From Rhizomys pruinosus (taxonomy: Eukaryota; Chordata; Mammalia; Rodentia; Spalacidae): a stretch of 64,000 bases of DNA. Where the stretch lies: NCBI GenBank assembly GCA_009823505.1, contig VZQC01008059.1, positions 2,189,536 to 2,253,535 of the forward strand, in the 5' to 3' direction. Below the pieces are notes generated by a model. It searched no databases. It was given only the letters and a program-made list of their open reading frames with translations, and was not told the origin of the DNA. Positions 11,379 to 23,530 of the stretch are shown here, piece after piece; the stretch's first letter is position 1; every line of letters begins with the position of its first letter. The position numbers and the translations under genes are program-made.

Positions 11379-11682
11379 CAAGTAGATTCTTTGGAGAACC
11401 TTCACAACAGAAAGGGAAGAGTGAGTTAGACTTCCAATAGAAAGCCTAAAACTTAGGTCAAGACTCCATAAGCAAGGAGAAAAACAAATCAATCAAACAA
11501 ACAAACAACATCTGAAGGCATCTGAAGGTGGCAAGCAAAGCAAGCCTTCAACACAGTGAAGAGGCATTTGAGATTCCCGTTGGAATACAGGCAAAGAGAA
11601 ACACACATGTCAGGGACATGAAGAAGGAACAACATAGGAAAGGTCTACCAACCCTCTGGGAAATTCCTACAGTGGGATCCCC

Positions 11683-12688
11683 TTGGGGATAGCCCAGGAC
11701 ACAGATCTTAGAAGAACAATTGTGGACCTACTCAAAGAAATCAAAGACTATAAAGAACAAGTCAGAGAACTAAGGAGAGAAAATGAAAAGAAGGACCTAG
11801 AGAGAGAGAATGGCAAATTCTGGAAGGAAGTGGAAACACTGAAAAGATCCCATATTGAAAAAGAAAAGGAAACCAATGAGCAAAGCAAAGAGCTATAGGA
11901 ACAGATTGAGAAGCTCCAAAAAGAAATTGAAATACTAAAGAAATCACAAGAGGAAATGAAAAAGGAAATCGAACACCCATCCAATCAAGAGGAAAGGAAT
12001 GGAAAAAGCCTCAGAAGCAGAATGGAGGAAGCAGAACAAAGAATATCAGACCTGGAAGATAACACAGAACAACTAAAAACCTCAAGTAAAGATTATGAAA
12101 AATTTAAAACTACACAAGAGTGGAACAACCAGGAACTGTGGGACACTATGAAAAGATCAAACCTCCACATCATAGGAATAGAGGAAGGAAAAGAATCCCA
12201 AGAGAATGGTATTGATCAGATCGTCAACAGAATAATAGATGAAAATTTCCCTAAACTAAAAAAAGACAAAGCAATGCAAATACAAGAAACACATAGAACT
12301 CCAAACAGACAAGATCAGAAAAGAAACTCCATGCCCTATCAAAGTTAAAACGCTAGACAACCAAAACAAAGACAAAATTCTTAAAGCCACAAGAGAAAAA
12401 CAAGTTAAATATAAGGGGAAACCTATCAGAATTACAACTGACTTCTCAGTGCAAATTGTGAAAGCAAGAAGAACCTGGAGCAAAGCATTCCCAGTGTTAA
12501 AGGACTATAGATGCCAACCCAGGTTACTATACCCTGCAAAAATGTCAATTATAGTTGAAGGACAGAGAAAAATCTTCCATGACATAAACAAGATGAAAGA
12601 ATACATGTCCAAAAAAAAACAATCCTTCAGAGAATACTTGAAGGAATTCAAAGGTCAGAGAAAGGAGCAACTATCCCCGAGCACCTAG
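11683..12688 (+). pseudogene. L1 ORF1 (RNA-binding protein), broken
   Basis: ORF1p is the trimeric RNA chaperone of L1 particles. Visible here are a long coiled coil rich in Glu, Lys and Leu (about 11700-12060, ending EEAEQRISDLEDN), an RRM-like part (SNLHIIGIEEGKE, about 12150-12200) and the C-terminal domain (to SFREYLKEFKG). A TAG at 11896 interrupts the coiled coil, and a frameshift near 12330-12440 separates the last domain. About 335 codons in all, normal for the family. Confidence 0.9.
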
Positions 12689-12739
12689 AAAGAGAAATCA
12701 ATAAGAGCATAACTGCAGAAGTAGAAACCTAGACCAAAA

Positions 12740-15700
12740 ATGCAAATGAATAATAAAGTGAAAAGAAGCAACACACATCTATCAGTTATAACCTTAAATA
12801 TTACTGGACTAAACTCCCCAATCAAAAGACATAGACTGGGAGATTGGATTAGGAAACAGAATCCATCGATATGCTGTCTACAAGAAACACATCTTACCTT
12901 CAAGGACAGGCACCACCTTAAAGTGAAAGGATGGGGAAAAAAATATTCCAAGCAAATGGTACCAAAAAGAAAGCAGGTGTTGCTATTTTAATAACAGAAA
13001 AAATAAACATCAAAGTAAAAGAAATCAAAAGAGAAAAAGAACCCCATTCCATTTTTATCAAAGGAACAATTGACCATGAATATTTCACAATCATGAATAT
13101 ATATGCACCAAACTCTGGTGCACCAAACTTTATAAAGACAATTCTCCAGTACCACAAGGCACAGATTAACCCCAGTACACTCACAGTAGGGAACTTCAAT
13201 ATCCCACTGATCCCTTTGGACAGGTCAACTGGAGACATCTGAACTGAATGATATGATACACCAAATGGACCTCACAGACATCTACCAAATATTCCACCCT
13301 AATACCAGAGAATACACTTTCTACTCAGCACCCCATGGAACATTCTCCAAAATTGACCACATAGTGGGACACAGAAGAAACCTCCACAAATACAAAAAGA
13401 TTGAAATAAATTCATGCATTTTATCAGAACACAGTGCAATAAAGCTCATTATCAACACCAGGATAAGCTCTACGATCTACAAGAACACATCAAGACTAAA
13501 CAACACATTCCTAAATAATGAATGGGTCAAGGGAGAGATAAAGAAAGAATTAAAATCATTCCTGGAACTGAATGACAATGATAATACAACACAACAAAAC
13601 CTATGGAATATTTTAAAAGCAGTCCTAAGAGGGAAGTTTATAGCCCTGGGTGCCTAGATTAGAAAAACAGAAAGAGCGCAAGTGAACAATCTAACACTGC
13701 TGCTAAAAACACTTGAGAGGCAACAACAGATGAACCCTAAACACAACAGACAGAAAGAAATAACAAAAATCAGAGCAGAAATCAATGAAATAGAAATGAA
13801 GAAAACAATACAAAAAATCAATGAATCCAAAAGTTGGTTCTTTGAGAGAATAAACAAGATAGACAGACCTCTAGCCCAGTTAACCAAAAGAAAGAAAGAG
13901 CAACTCCAAATCAATGGAAAAGATCCAAAAACCTATACTCTACTAAATTTGAAAACCTAAGAGAAATGGATGAATATCTGAAATTCTGGGATTCTCCAAA
14001 GCTTAACCAATAAGAGATTGACAGCTTAAACAGACCCATAACACTTGAGGAAATTGAAAATGTAATAAAAATCCTCCCAACTAAAAAAAAGCCCAGGCCC
14101 AGATGGCTTCACAGCAGAATTCTATAAAACATTTAAAGAGGTCTTACAACCATTACTACTCAAACTTTTCAGAAGGATACAATCAGAGGGAATTCTCCCA
14201 AATTCCTTCTATGAAGCCAGCATCACCCTAATACCAAAACCAGGCAAAGACACAAACAAGAAAGAAAACTATAGACCCATATCATTGATGAACACATGCA
14301 AAAATTCTCAAAAAAATACTTGCAAATCGCATACAGACCCACATTAAAAAGATCATCCTTCATGACCAGGTTGGATTCATACCAGAGATGCAGGGATGGT
14401 TCAACATACGTAAATCAATAAATAACATAAAACACATAAATGGACTTAAAGACAAAAACCACACAATCATCTCAATTGATTCAGAAAAAGCTTTTGACAA
14501 AATCTAGCATCCCTTCATGCTTAAAGTCTTAGAGGGAATTGGACTGGAGGGATCATTCCTCAATATAATCAAAGCTATATACAAGAAACCCACAGCCAAC
14601 ATCATCCTAAATGGAGAAGAGTTGGAAGCATTCCCTTTAAAGGCAGGAACATGACAAGGCTGTCCACTATTGCCACTCCTCTTCAATATAGTGCTTGAAA
14701 TGCTTGCTAGGGCAATAAGGCAAGAAAGCGAAATTAAAGGAGTACTAAAAAGAGGAAGTAAAACTATCCCTTTTTGCAGATGATATGATAGTTTACCTAA
14801 GGGATACTAAAAACTCCACCAGAAAACTCTTAGAAACAATCAAAAGTTTCAGTAAAGTGGAGAGATACAAAATAAACCTATTGGGAAAGACCAAGACAGA
14901 ATTGCAGGTGTTTATATTTACTGCCATTATAAGCTTTTATGGTTAATAAATGGAATGGTTCATAAAAAAATTAAAAAAATAAACCTAGAAAAATCAGTAG
15001 CCTTCCTTTACACCAACAATAAGCAACTGGAGAAGGAATATAAGGAGACCTTCCCAATCACAATAGCCTCAAAAAAAAAAAAAATACCTAGGAATAAACC
15101 TAACCAAAGACACCAAAGACCTCTACAACAAAAATTTTAAAACCCTGAAGAAGGAGATTGAAAATGACATCAAAAGATGGAAAGACCTCCCATGCTCATG
15201 GATTGGAAAAATTAATATAGTAAAAATGTCCATTCTACCCAAATTAATATACAGATTCAATGCAATCCCAATCAAAATCCCCATGAGCTTTTTCACAGAC
15301 TTAGAAAAAAAATCCTTAAATTCATATGGAAAAACAAAAGACCCTGAATAGCTAAAGCAACCCTGAGTGAAAAGTGCAATACTGGGGGGATTACATTACC
15401 AGACTTCAAGCTATATTACAGGGCTATAGTCATAAAGACAGCCTGGTACTGGAAAAAAAAAAAAAACAGATCCATTGACCAATGGAACAAAATTGAAGAT
15501 CCAAACTTGACCTCATATAACTTCAGCCACCTCATATTTGACAAAGGGGCCAAAAAAGCTCAATGGAGGAAAGATAGCATCTTCATCAAATGATGTTGGC
15601 AAAACTGGATCACCATTTGTAGAAGAACAAAATTAAACTCCTACCTCTCACCCTGTACAAAAATCAACTCCAAGTAGATCAAAGATCTCAATGTGAAGCC

Positions 15701-16601
15701 TGAAACCCTGAAGGTGATAAAAGAAAAAGTTGGCAACAACCTACAAGACATAGGTGTAGAAGGAGACTTTCTAAACCAGACAGCAGCCACATGGGAAGTA
15801 AGATCAACCATTGACAAATGGGACCCCATAAAACTCAAAAGCTTCTGTACAGCGAAAGAAACAATCAAGGAGGTAAAGAGAAAACCAACAGAGTGGGAAG
15901 AAATCTTTACCAGTAATACCTCTGACAGAGCATTAACGTCAAGAATATATAAACTACTCAAAAAACAAAGAAGAAGACAAATGACCTACTCAAAAGATGG
16001 AGTAAAGAGCTGAACAGAGTCTTCACCAGTGAGGAATTAAAGATGGCTGAGAAACATCTTAAAAACCTGTTCATCATCACTAATAATTAAGGAAATGCAA
16101 ATTAAAACCACTCTCAGATATCATCTCACTCCAGTACGGCTAGCTAAGATCAAGAAAACAAAACACAACAGATGCTGGAGGGGTTTTGGGGAAAGGGGAA
16201 CACTCATCCACTGCTGGGGGGAATGTAAACTTGTACAACCACTATGGAAAGCAGTGTGGAGAACCCTTAAAAGACTCAGAATGAGCTTACCATCTGACCC
16301 AATCATACCACTCCTTGGTCTATACCCCAAAGACTTATCCTACCACAAAGATGTATGCACATCCATGTCTACTGCAGCTCTCTTCACAATAGCGAAGAGC
16401 TGGAACCAACCCATATGCCCCTCAACAGATGAGTGGATGACAAAAATGTGGTACACAATGGAGTACTATTCAGCAGTAAAGAAGGATGGCATTATGAACT
16501 TTGCAGGTAAATGGAAGGAGCTCAAAGCCATTACGCTGAGTGAGGTGACACAGTCCCAGAAAGACAAACGGAGAATGGTTTCCCTCATTTGTGGATGCTA
16601 A
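12740..16601 (+). pseudogene. L1 ORF2 (endonuclease/reverse transcriptase), broken
   Basis: ORF2p nicks the target DNA and reverse-transcribes L1 RNA. The N-terminal AP-type endonuclease is seen as LNITGLNSPIKRHRL and CCLQETH (12790-12895), then GNFNIPL (the usual D replaced by N), FSKIDHIVGHR and SEHSAIKL (to 13450). The reverse transcriptase core FADD is encoded at 14773-14784. The C-terminal part runs from 15693 and ends [21 protein letters not shown] at 16601. Frame changes occur near 12940-12990, 13242 and several times between 13960 and 15690. Confidence 0.92.
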
Positions 16602-17204
16602 CACCACATCCCCCAGATGAAAGGCAAGCTGAACGACAGTATGGTTTTATTTTCAGTTTATCTGTAAGCAACTATGTTGTCATAATGTGAATCCCTCAAT
16701 GGGCTCTAGAATCCACCCACCAATTATTTTCAGACTCTGTAATTACTGTATGTGGGCAGAGAGTATGTATCCATATTTTAGAATAATGTGAAATTAACAG
16801 AGGAAAATGTGAATTCCTAAGCATAAAAGAAGACTGAGAGAAAGATGCAGGACAGTTATGATAGAGTACATGATCTGGGATGGTTTGAAGTAGGGTGGGT
16901 GGGGGGGGAATGTGCCTGAGCAGAAATGAAAAATGATGTATGAAATACATAAAACATCAATAAAATATTAAAATTAAAAAAAGAATGTGCTTGTTCATAT
17001 GTATACATATATTAAGCAGATACTTGTGTTGCTCCCTTTTGAATGTACAACTGAGACAAGTGTTAAGTGTCATATTTAGGTCATTAGATACTGAAGGACT
17101 AAGTATTACTCAAGGACATTACCACCTACTCTAAGATATAATGCTTTGCATACAAGTTAGAGAGAACAACAACAACAAAAGAACTAGAAAAAAAAAACTC
17201 TGGA

Positions 17205-17345
17205 AATACTCCGAAAAAGATGCAAGACATGTACGGCAGAGTGCAGGAACTCAGGTGGGGTGTGGGGCATAGAAAGGGAAGTGACTCTAAATTTGATTGA
17301 GAAATGACATATGATGTATGGAAAAAGTTTAATAACAAAAAAAAT
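17205..17345 (+). mobile_element. L1 3'-terminal fragment
   Basis: Matches the terminal 3'UTR of the L1s ending at 16983 and 62380 (AGATGCAAGACATGTACGGC, then ATGACATATGATGTATGG). Only about 140 bp survives. Confidence 0.65.
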
Positions 17346-17802
17346 TGGGCTCAGGGACAATTTCAGAAAAGGAGGCAGAAAGAGTGTGAGAGCCAGCCAC
17401 AGAGTCTTACAAGTCAGTGGAACTCGTTCATATGAACTGTTGGCAACGGAGACAGCATGCACAAGACCCACGCAAATTCCATCAGATACAAGCATGGAAC
17501 TGGGGAAATGGGCAGGAGGCCCCAACCTTAACCACAAAGAACTATTTGTAGCTAATCACTGATAGGTGAGGGAGAGCAGGTCTTCCTTAAGGGAGAGACG
17601 CTAAACAGGCTGAACAGGCTCTAGTAGACGAACTTGCACCAAAGGACATCTGGGAACACAACCTTGGCTTGATAGGCCTTAATGTGTATGACAGAGGACA
17701 TGAAATCCAGTCGGGGGGGGGGCACTATAGGCAGTGTGTATGGGGGAGGGAACCTAAATATGATTAATATATATTTTGTGAAATGCACAAAAATTCAATA
17801 AA
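17346..17802 (+). mobile_element. L1 (Lx-type) 3'UTR tail
   Basis: Standard blocks GACAATTTCAGAAAAGGAGG, GACAGCATGCACAAGACCC and GTGAGGGAGAGCAGGTCTTC, ending AATTCAATAAAAATATACA. Its A-rich end served as the target for the B2 that follows. Confidence 0.85.
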
Positions 17803-17815
17803 AATATACATTGAG

Positions 17816-18017
17816 GGGGCTGGAGAGATGGCTCAGTGGTTAAGAGCACTGACTGCTCTTGCAGAGGACCCAGGTTCGAGTCCCAGCACCCACGTGGTGG
17901 CTAAGAACCATCTTTAACTCTAGTTCCAGGGGAATCCAATGCCCTCTTCTGACCTCTGCAGCATTGCACGACATGGGTCCAGCTACATGCAGACAGTACA
18001 CTCATACACATAAAAAT
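17816..18017 (+). mobile_element. B2 SINE (with nested B1, shared TSD)
   Basis: A full B2 from GGGCTGGAGAGATGGCTCAG to its tail, without the 17-bp duplication. The flanking repeats ATATACATTGAGG lie at 17803-17815 and 18238-18250, enclosing this B2 and the B1 at 18027. Confidence 0.93.
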
Positions 18018-18026
18018 AATTAAAAG

Positions 18027-18183
18027 TTGCCGGGCGTGGTGGCGCACGCCTTTAATCCTAGCACTTGGGAGGCAGAGGCAGGTGGATCTGAGTTCAAGGC
18101 CAGCCTGGTCTACAGAGTAAATTCCAGGACAGCTGGGACTACAGGGAGACCCTGTCTCGAAAAGATAAAAAAAAAAAATTAAA
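18027..18183 (+). mobile_element. B1 SINE inserted in a B2 tail
   Basis: A full 7SL-derived B1 (GCCGGGCGTGGTGGCGCACG ... CCCTGTCTCGAAAAG). The near-repeats AATTAAAAGT (18017) and AATTAAAGT (18184) suggest it entered the B2 tail as a second event. Confidence 0.93.
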
Positions 18184-18398
18184 AATTAAAGTATACCATT
18201 TAAAAAAAAACAAAAAAAATATATCTATATTCTATATATATACATTGAGGACAAGAAAGATATAATGTTTTGCTTGCACATGGGACACTTACAACATGTC
18301 AGGTGGAATTATGACCTCGCCATTGATTGCATTTGAGATTTAAGCATAACATAAGGAGAGGCTATTGGGTGTCAAGTTGACAAGGGGTAGACTTTTTG

Positions 18399-18452
18399 AT
18401 GGTTAATCCTGGGTGTCAACTTGACTGGATTAGGGATGAACAAATATGAGAA
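18399..18452 (+). repeat. 54-bp fragment of the 9942 LTR-like element
   Basis: Identical to 9941-9994 (ATGGTTAATCCTGGGTGTCA ... AATATGAGAA) and then switches abruptly to L1 3'UTR text. The high identity over a short length is odd. Confidence 0.75.
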
Positions 18453-18880
18453 TAGAGCTGGGGAAATGGGCAGGACGCCAAAATCTTAGCTGAGGAACTA
18501 TTGGCAGCTGAACACTGCTGGGTGAGGGAGAGTTGATCTTTAAGGGCATGGTATTAGATAGGCTGAACAAGCTCCAGTGGACAAACCCACACTGAGGCAC
18601 ACAAACTTGACTCAATGGGCCTTGACATATATTACATAATACATGAAATCATGTGAATGGGATATGGTGTTGTGCAGATAGGGAAGGGGCCTAAATGTGA
18701 TTAACATGCATGAAATGCACAAAAATTTAAAAACTGAATCCAGAACATGTAAGGACAAAGAGGAGATTGATAGGAGTGAGAAGAGGAAGATAAGAGAGTA
18801 CAGGGAAGAGAAAGCAATAGAACGTATTGTACATGTATATCAATTTGTCAAAGAACTAACTTACTGATTTTTTAAAAAAT
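18453..18880 (+). mobile_element. L1 (Lx-type) 3'UTR tail
   Basis: Starts inside the 3'UTR (AGAGCTGGGGAAATGGGCAG) and runs through GAACACTGCTGGGTGAGGG to TGAAATGCACAAAAATTT. A G/A-rich terminal block follows at 18741-18880. Confidence 0.8.
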
Positions 18881-19490
18881 TTATCCCCAAGACTCCGGGA
18901 CCATTGTGGAACAGGAGGGTAGAATATTATAAAAGCCAGAAGTTAGGGAAGACCAGAACTGACAATGTCTTCTGGACATGACAGAACAGCTGCACTTGAG
19001 ATTCGCAACAGCACATAATACCGGCACATGATCAAGCCAGTCAACACTCAGTCCTGGAAGGAGAAGGGATTCATGCACCCGACTCCCACCCCAAACATAA
19101 CTGGAGATCTATGAACAGCTGATTGCTTCTAGGGGAAGGAAAGTCAGGTTTTTTTAAGGATGTGTCTTCTGATAGGTCAACCAACTCCATCAAATAACCC
19201 CAGACCCAAAAATACAACACAAATTGAAGTTCATGTGTTATTAAATTAAAAAGGAAAACGAAGGCACGAAGTTGGACATAGGAAGGTGGGAAGAGATCTG
19301 GAAGGAGTTAAGGGGAGCAGCTGGTGGAGAATATGATCAAAACGCCAGAAAAGTATAATTATCATGAAGAATCAAATTGTATGTATCTTGGTCTCTGGTG
19401 AGCTGAACTAATGAATAAATATACAATCTTCTTTCAAAACTACATTATATGAAATTCTCAATGAATTAATAAAAATATTAAAGAATGTTT
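18881..19490 (+). mobile_element. L1 3'UTR tail, older
   Basis: A murine-L1-like 3'UTR: GGAACAGGAGGGTAGAATAT, CTGGACATGACAGAACAGC, GATAGGTCAACCAACTCC, then GAGAATATGATCAAAACGCC. It ends in an AT-rich tail with AATAAAAATATTAAAG. Confidence 0.75.
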
Positions 19491-19547
19491 AAACCTCCAG
19501 CTTCTTGGTGGTGGTTGTTGTTATTGTTGCTGTTATTCTTGTTCAGG

Positions 19548-19574
19548 TTGTTTGTTTGTTTGTTTGTTTGTTTG
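19548..19574. repeat. (GTTT)n microsatellite
   Basis: GTTT units, likely the complement of an A-rich SINE tail belonging to the adjacent ID element. Confidence 0.85.
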
Positions 19575-19640
19575 CAGTACTGGGACCAAACACATGCCAA
19601 CAAGGCAAGTGCTCCACCACTAAGCCACGTCTCCAGTTTT
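19575..19640 (-). mobile_element. ID-type SINE (tRNA-Ala/BC1-like)
   Basis: On the plus strand it reads GCAAGTGCTCCACCACTAAG followed by CCACGTCTCCAG, the complement of the ID head. The tail is the GTTT run to the left. The only clear stand-alone ID element in the window. Confidence 0.7.
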
Positions 19641-20050
19641 GTAAGTCTTATCAGGAAAGCACCTGTTAAAGAGAAGCTATTGCACATTGAAGCAATAACA
19701 CATAGTTCCTTTAGGACAGGATAGGCTATGTCCACCTGTCTCTCTGGTGGAGGCTTCAAGCCTAACATGTGACATTAAACAGATCATATTCCAACCACTC
19801 CATAACCCCAATCCTCCTTCCCACTCTCTCCCTTCATTCCTTCCTTTCTCTATTTGTTCATTTGTTTCTTTGCTTTCTTTCTTGACTTTTCTCAACCCTT
19901 ATTTCCATTTACTAAAAGATAAGGATTCCATGGTGACCAAAATAAATCAAGCATCTGTCTCTGGGAAGTTTATAGTTGAGAAGTAGAATACAAGAAAATA
20001 ATCACTCAACAACGTAAAACTAGATACGCATTAAAAGCTAGAAAGCGGAG

Positions 20051-20257
20051 GGGCTAGAGAGATGGCTCAGCAGTTAAGAGCATTGGCTGCTCTTGCAGAG
20101 GACCCAGGTTCAGTTCCCAATACCCACATGGAGGCTAACAATCATCCTCAACTCCAGTTCCACAGGATCCCATGTCCTTTTCTGGCCTCCATGGGTATTG
20201 CATACATGCAGTACACTTACATATATGCAGACAAAACACACACATAAAATAAATTAG
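20051..20257 (+). mobile_element. B2 SINE, diverged
   Basis: Starts GGGCTAGAGAGATGGCTCAG and ends in CACATAAAATAAATTA. Several internal differences; no 17-bp duplication. Confidence 0.9.
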
Positions 20258-20264
20258 GGTGGGT

Positions 20265-20410
20265 GACTTTTTGAGACAGGATCTCCCTGCAGCCACCGGC
20301 TGGCCTGGAACTTGCTATGTAAACCAGGCTGGCCTCGATCACACAGAGATCCACCTGCCTCTGCTTCCCAAGTGCTGGGATTAAAGGCGTGCGCCACCAT
20401 GCACAGCTTT
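20265..20410 (-). mobile_element. B1 SINE
   Basis: Complement of B1: TTTTTGAGACAGGATCTCCC at the left, GGGATTAAAGGCGTGCGCCA at the right. Confidence 0.92.
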
Positions 20411-21788
20411 TGTTTTTTTAGTACACAATTTTTAAAGTTACAAAACAGAAATATATGGTGCTCTGAGAAAGAAGGATAAACTCCCATGACCCAGTCATGG
20501 AAGTCCTGAGAGAATTTACAGAAGTAAGCTGAGAACATTTGCTGCTAGAGCAACCCCCAGTAAGAAGATGCATAGCGGCCTAGAAGGAGACATGAGCCTG
20601 GTCCAGGTTTTGTCCTTGAAGAACTGGAGGGATCCAATAAGAGCTCAGCTAAGGGAATATGGTGCAAGTCCAGGATAGCTATTGGCTAGAGATGGGTTAT
20701 ATAAAGTCATAAAGGTTCATAAAGGTCTTACTCTCTGAGCAATTGAAACCATATACCCTAAGCTATGAAACTGACACAGATTATTAAGGACTATGCATTG
20801 TTATCCTATAGGGAAGTTCAAACTTTCCTGTCTACCAACATCAAGGCTTTTCTTTATTTTCATGTGTTGATATTTTTCTAAAAGTGTGGGCTATAAGTCT
20901 ATTAAATGGCTCTGTTATCTGGAAAATTAACTCATAAGTTATACATACATGTAATATATTACATATATTATGATTTTATACATATGGGAAGTCAGATATA
21001 GAGACAGAGAGAACAAAATAAAGATCCACTTTTACAATGTTGCTCCATTATTAAGTAATGCATTTGTTATGAGAAATAAAATGTGCACTTAAGCTATATG
21101 AACAAAGTACCTATAAGACAGCATATATAGTAAAGAATTTTATTCTCAGTGTCATAGTATCTCACCAACAAAGGGCAGAATGAATTAGGGGAAAGACTGA
21201 AGTGCTGAATGTCTATTTATTTTACTATCTCTACATGCTTTTACCTAACTACCAATGAACTGGTTTTAGAGAGACTTCTTGTCTGACATTAATGTATGAG
21301 CATAAAAATTGTACCATCCCATGGACTGGCCCATCTCAAACCTCTCATGTATATAATACACCATGTGTATCAATCTTCACTTCATAAAGAGCTTGAGGAC
21401 AGGATTGCAAGCTCCTTGAGGATGCAACATACCCATCTTGAAAGATCAGTATGCCTAGATCGAATATGCATCATGTTGGTTGTAGTTAATAAAACTGTTT
21501 TGGGACTGGGGATCATAGTTAAAATGAGTAGATTTTAGCCTTTCTTGTCCAAAATAAGTAACCCTGTGAGTTATGTTAACATGCTTAACTATAATAATCA
21601 TTTTCTAACCCTATTATTACATTGTTTTGTAAATCTCAAATATACATCATAAAATTTGCTTTTGAGAAAAAAAATAATTTCTGCATAGCATTCACCAGAA
21701 TGCAGCTGGGAGCCACAGTAAAGAGGACTCTCAGACCACAGCTGCTTAAAAGAGAAAGCTGTCAAAAATTTTTTTAAATAATAAAAGC
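20411..21788. other. No recognised gene
   Basis: AT-rich, mostly single-copy-looking. A short stretch near 21385-21440 (GAGGACAGGATTGCAAGCTC) faintly resembles an L2 3' end. Nothing else stands out. Confidence 0.5.
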
Positions 21789-21933
21789 AGCCAGGCTTGG
21801 TGGTGCATGTCTTTAATCCCGGCGCTTGAGAGGCAGAGAGAGGCAGGTGGAGATCTGTGAGTTCAAGGCCAGCCTGGTCTACATAGAGAGTTCCAGGCCA
21901 GCTGAGGCTACAAGAAGACCGGGTCTCAAAAAG

Positions 21934-21936
<3 letters not shown>
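21789..21936 (+). mobile_element. B1 SINE
   Basis: CAGCCAGGCTTGGTGGTGCA ... GGGTCTCAAAAAGACCG. Its tail has become the GA microsatellite that follows. Confidence 0.92.

Positions 21937-21990
<54 letters not shown>
21937..21990. repeat. (GA)n microsatellite
   Basis: About 27 perfect GA units at the B1 tail. Confidence 0.95.
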
Positions 21991-21995
<5 letters not shown>

Positions 21996-22014
21996 CCATG
22001 TATTCAGCTATCCC

Positions 22015-22860
22015 ATGTTTCTAAGGATGCAACAAAATCACGAAGGGCTGGGCCCCCCTCGTGGCTCAGGAATCAAGGAAGAGGAGACAGAAAGATTAGA
22101 GGAGCCAGAGGAAGTAAATGTCTGAAGCAAAACAGTATTTGCCAGATGTGACGACACAGCTGCACACAAGACGGTAGATCAAGCCAGTCAATTGTTTATT
22201 TTTTTTTATTTTAATTCATGTTGTATGTATATGAATGTACTTTCTGCATGTAGGTCTGTGCCCCCGTGTCGTGCAATGCCATGGAGGTCAGAGGAGGGCG
22301 TCGGTTTCCCCCAGAACTGGAGTCAAAGACGGCTCTCAGCCGCCATGTGGGTGCCGGGTCCTCTGCGAGAGCAGTCAGCACTCTTAACCCCAATTGTTTA
22401 TTTTATATTCTTAGTATTTCTTATACAAGGCTGCTTGAGATTTTATCCAAGACTTTTCTAAAATAATACACACTAATTAAATTTTCAGGCTGGTGTAACT
22501 AGCCTTTCTTAATCAAGCTGGTCAAAATCCCAGCGTGGATGGAGGAGGGAGGGGCTCGTGAGCTCCCACCCTTCTCCGAGACACCGTTGTCAATGGATGG
22601 CTGCTGGAGGAGGAAGACTCAGTTTTCTTCAGGGATGTGAACCCTGAGAGACTACTCGGGCTCTGGTACTCTATACCCATGCAGGTACAGGCAGCACTAA
22701 GTGACTCTGTAGGTTTAAGAAAGAAGAGGACTTGTTAAGTTTGATGGGAAAGGGGTGGTGGGCTAGACGAAGAACTGGACGGGGAGAAATGGAAGACTTT
22801 ATCAAGATGCATTATATGTATGTATCAAGTTCTCAGACAATAAAAAAGTTAAAATTAAGA
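22015..22860 (+). mobile_element. L1 3'UTR, split by a B2
   Basis: Murine-type 3'UTR: GGCTCAGGAATCAAGGAAGA, CAAAACAGTATTTGCCAG, then after the B2 CAAAATCCCAGCGTGGATGG, ACTCAGTTTTCTTCAGGGAT and GGCAGCACTAAGTGACTC. It ends ACAATAAAAAAGTTAAAA. The B2 occupies 22203-22390. Confidence 0.85.
22203..22390 (-). mobile_element. B2 SINE with 14-bp TSD
   Basis: A minus-strand B2 lacking its outermost head, flanked by CAATTGTTTATTTT at 22189-22202 and 22391-22404. Single copy of the ACTCCA block. Confidence 0.92.
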
Positions 22861-23039
22861 TGGATTGGGAAGTTGCCATGGTCATTCCTTTCAAGCGCTC
22901 AGCTTTATCAAAGAAAAGAGTGCCCGTGCCACTGGTTTTTACTGCTAAGCCAAAATCCTCAATTTTACTAGTGAATAATGCAGTTTGCAGAACAGCTATG
23001 TCTGCAGACCACCCATAGGGTGGGAGCAAAGTGCTCAAA

Positions 23040-23530
23040 CTTTTTAAAATAAATTTTATTGAATCTCTGCAAGTTCCAATCATTATCCTTTGATCATATT
23101 TAGACCCTCTCCTTATCTGTATCCATCTTATACACCCCCATGGGTCTTCACGTACTCTGTCACATGTATTAAGGCCTACCAAGCCAAGTTTGTGTCTCCC
23201 AAATGTCTTTGGTATGTGTGCATCCACGGAAGCCTGGCTAACCTATCTAGCATCTCAACAGCTCCTCAGCTAAGATTTGGGCTTCTTACCCACTTTCCCA
23301 CTCCTATGCTGGAATTTTGTCTGGCTTGTGCTTACATGGGTCTTGTGCATGCTGCTGCCATTGTTGAAAATTCATGTGAGTAACTCCACAACTACCTAGA
23401 AAACACTTTCCTTGTGGTCATCAGCCACCTCTCCCTCTTCTGTGATGTTCCCTGAGCTTTACATGAAAGATATTTAATATAGGTCTCCTACCTAAAGATA
23501 AGTTCTCTGCAATCTCTTAGTCTCTGTACT
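23040..23530 (-). mobile_element. L1 (Lx-type) 3'UTR, antisense
   Basis: The complement of the 3'UTR seen at 3721 and 55640: CATGGGTCTTGTGCATGCTG, CAGCTCCTCAGCTAAGATTT and TTCTGTGATGTTCCCTGAGC. The T-rich 5' side (TTTTAAAATAAATTTTATTG) is its tail. Confidence 0.8.

Larger units (their letters stand above)
10861..16983 (+). mobile_element. Near-full-length L1 LINE, inactive
   Basis: A roughly 6-kb L1 in standard order: 5'UTR with tandem units (10861-11135), a B2 insertion (11146-11378), ORF1 (11683-12688), a short spacer, ORF2 (12740-16601), a 3'UTR (16602-16960) and an A-rich tail with CATCAATAAA. L1 copies itself by target-primed reverse transcription in the nucleus. Stops and frameshifts in both ORFs make this copy dead. 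No convincing target-site duplication was found, so the 5' limit is uncertain. Confidence 0.85.

Noticed and set aside
10861..16983. An active L1
   Set aside because: ORF1 has a stop and a frameshift, and ORF2 has several frame breaks, including a changed endonuclease motif (GNFN).
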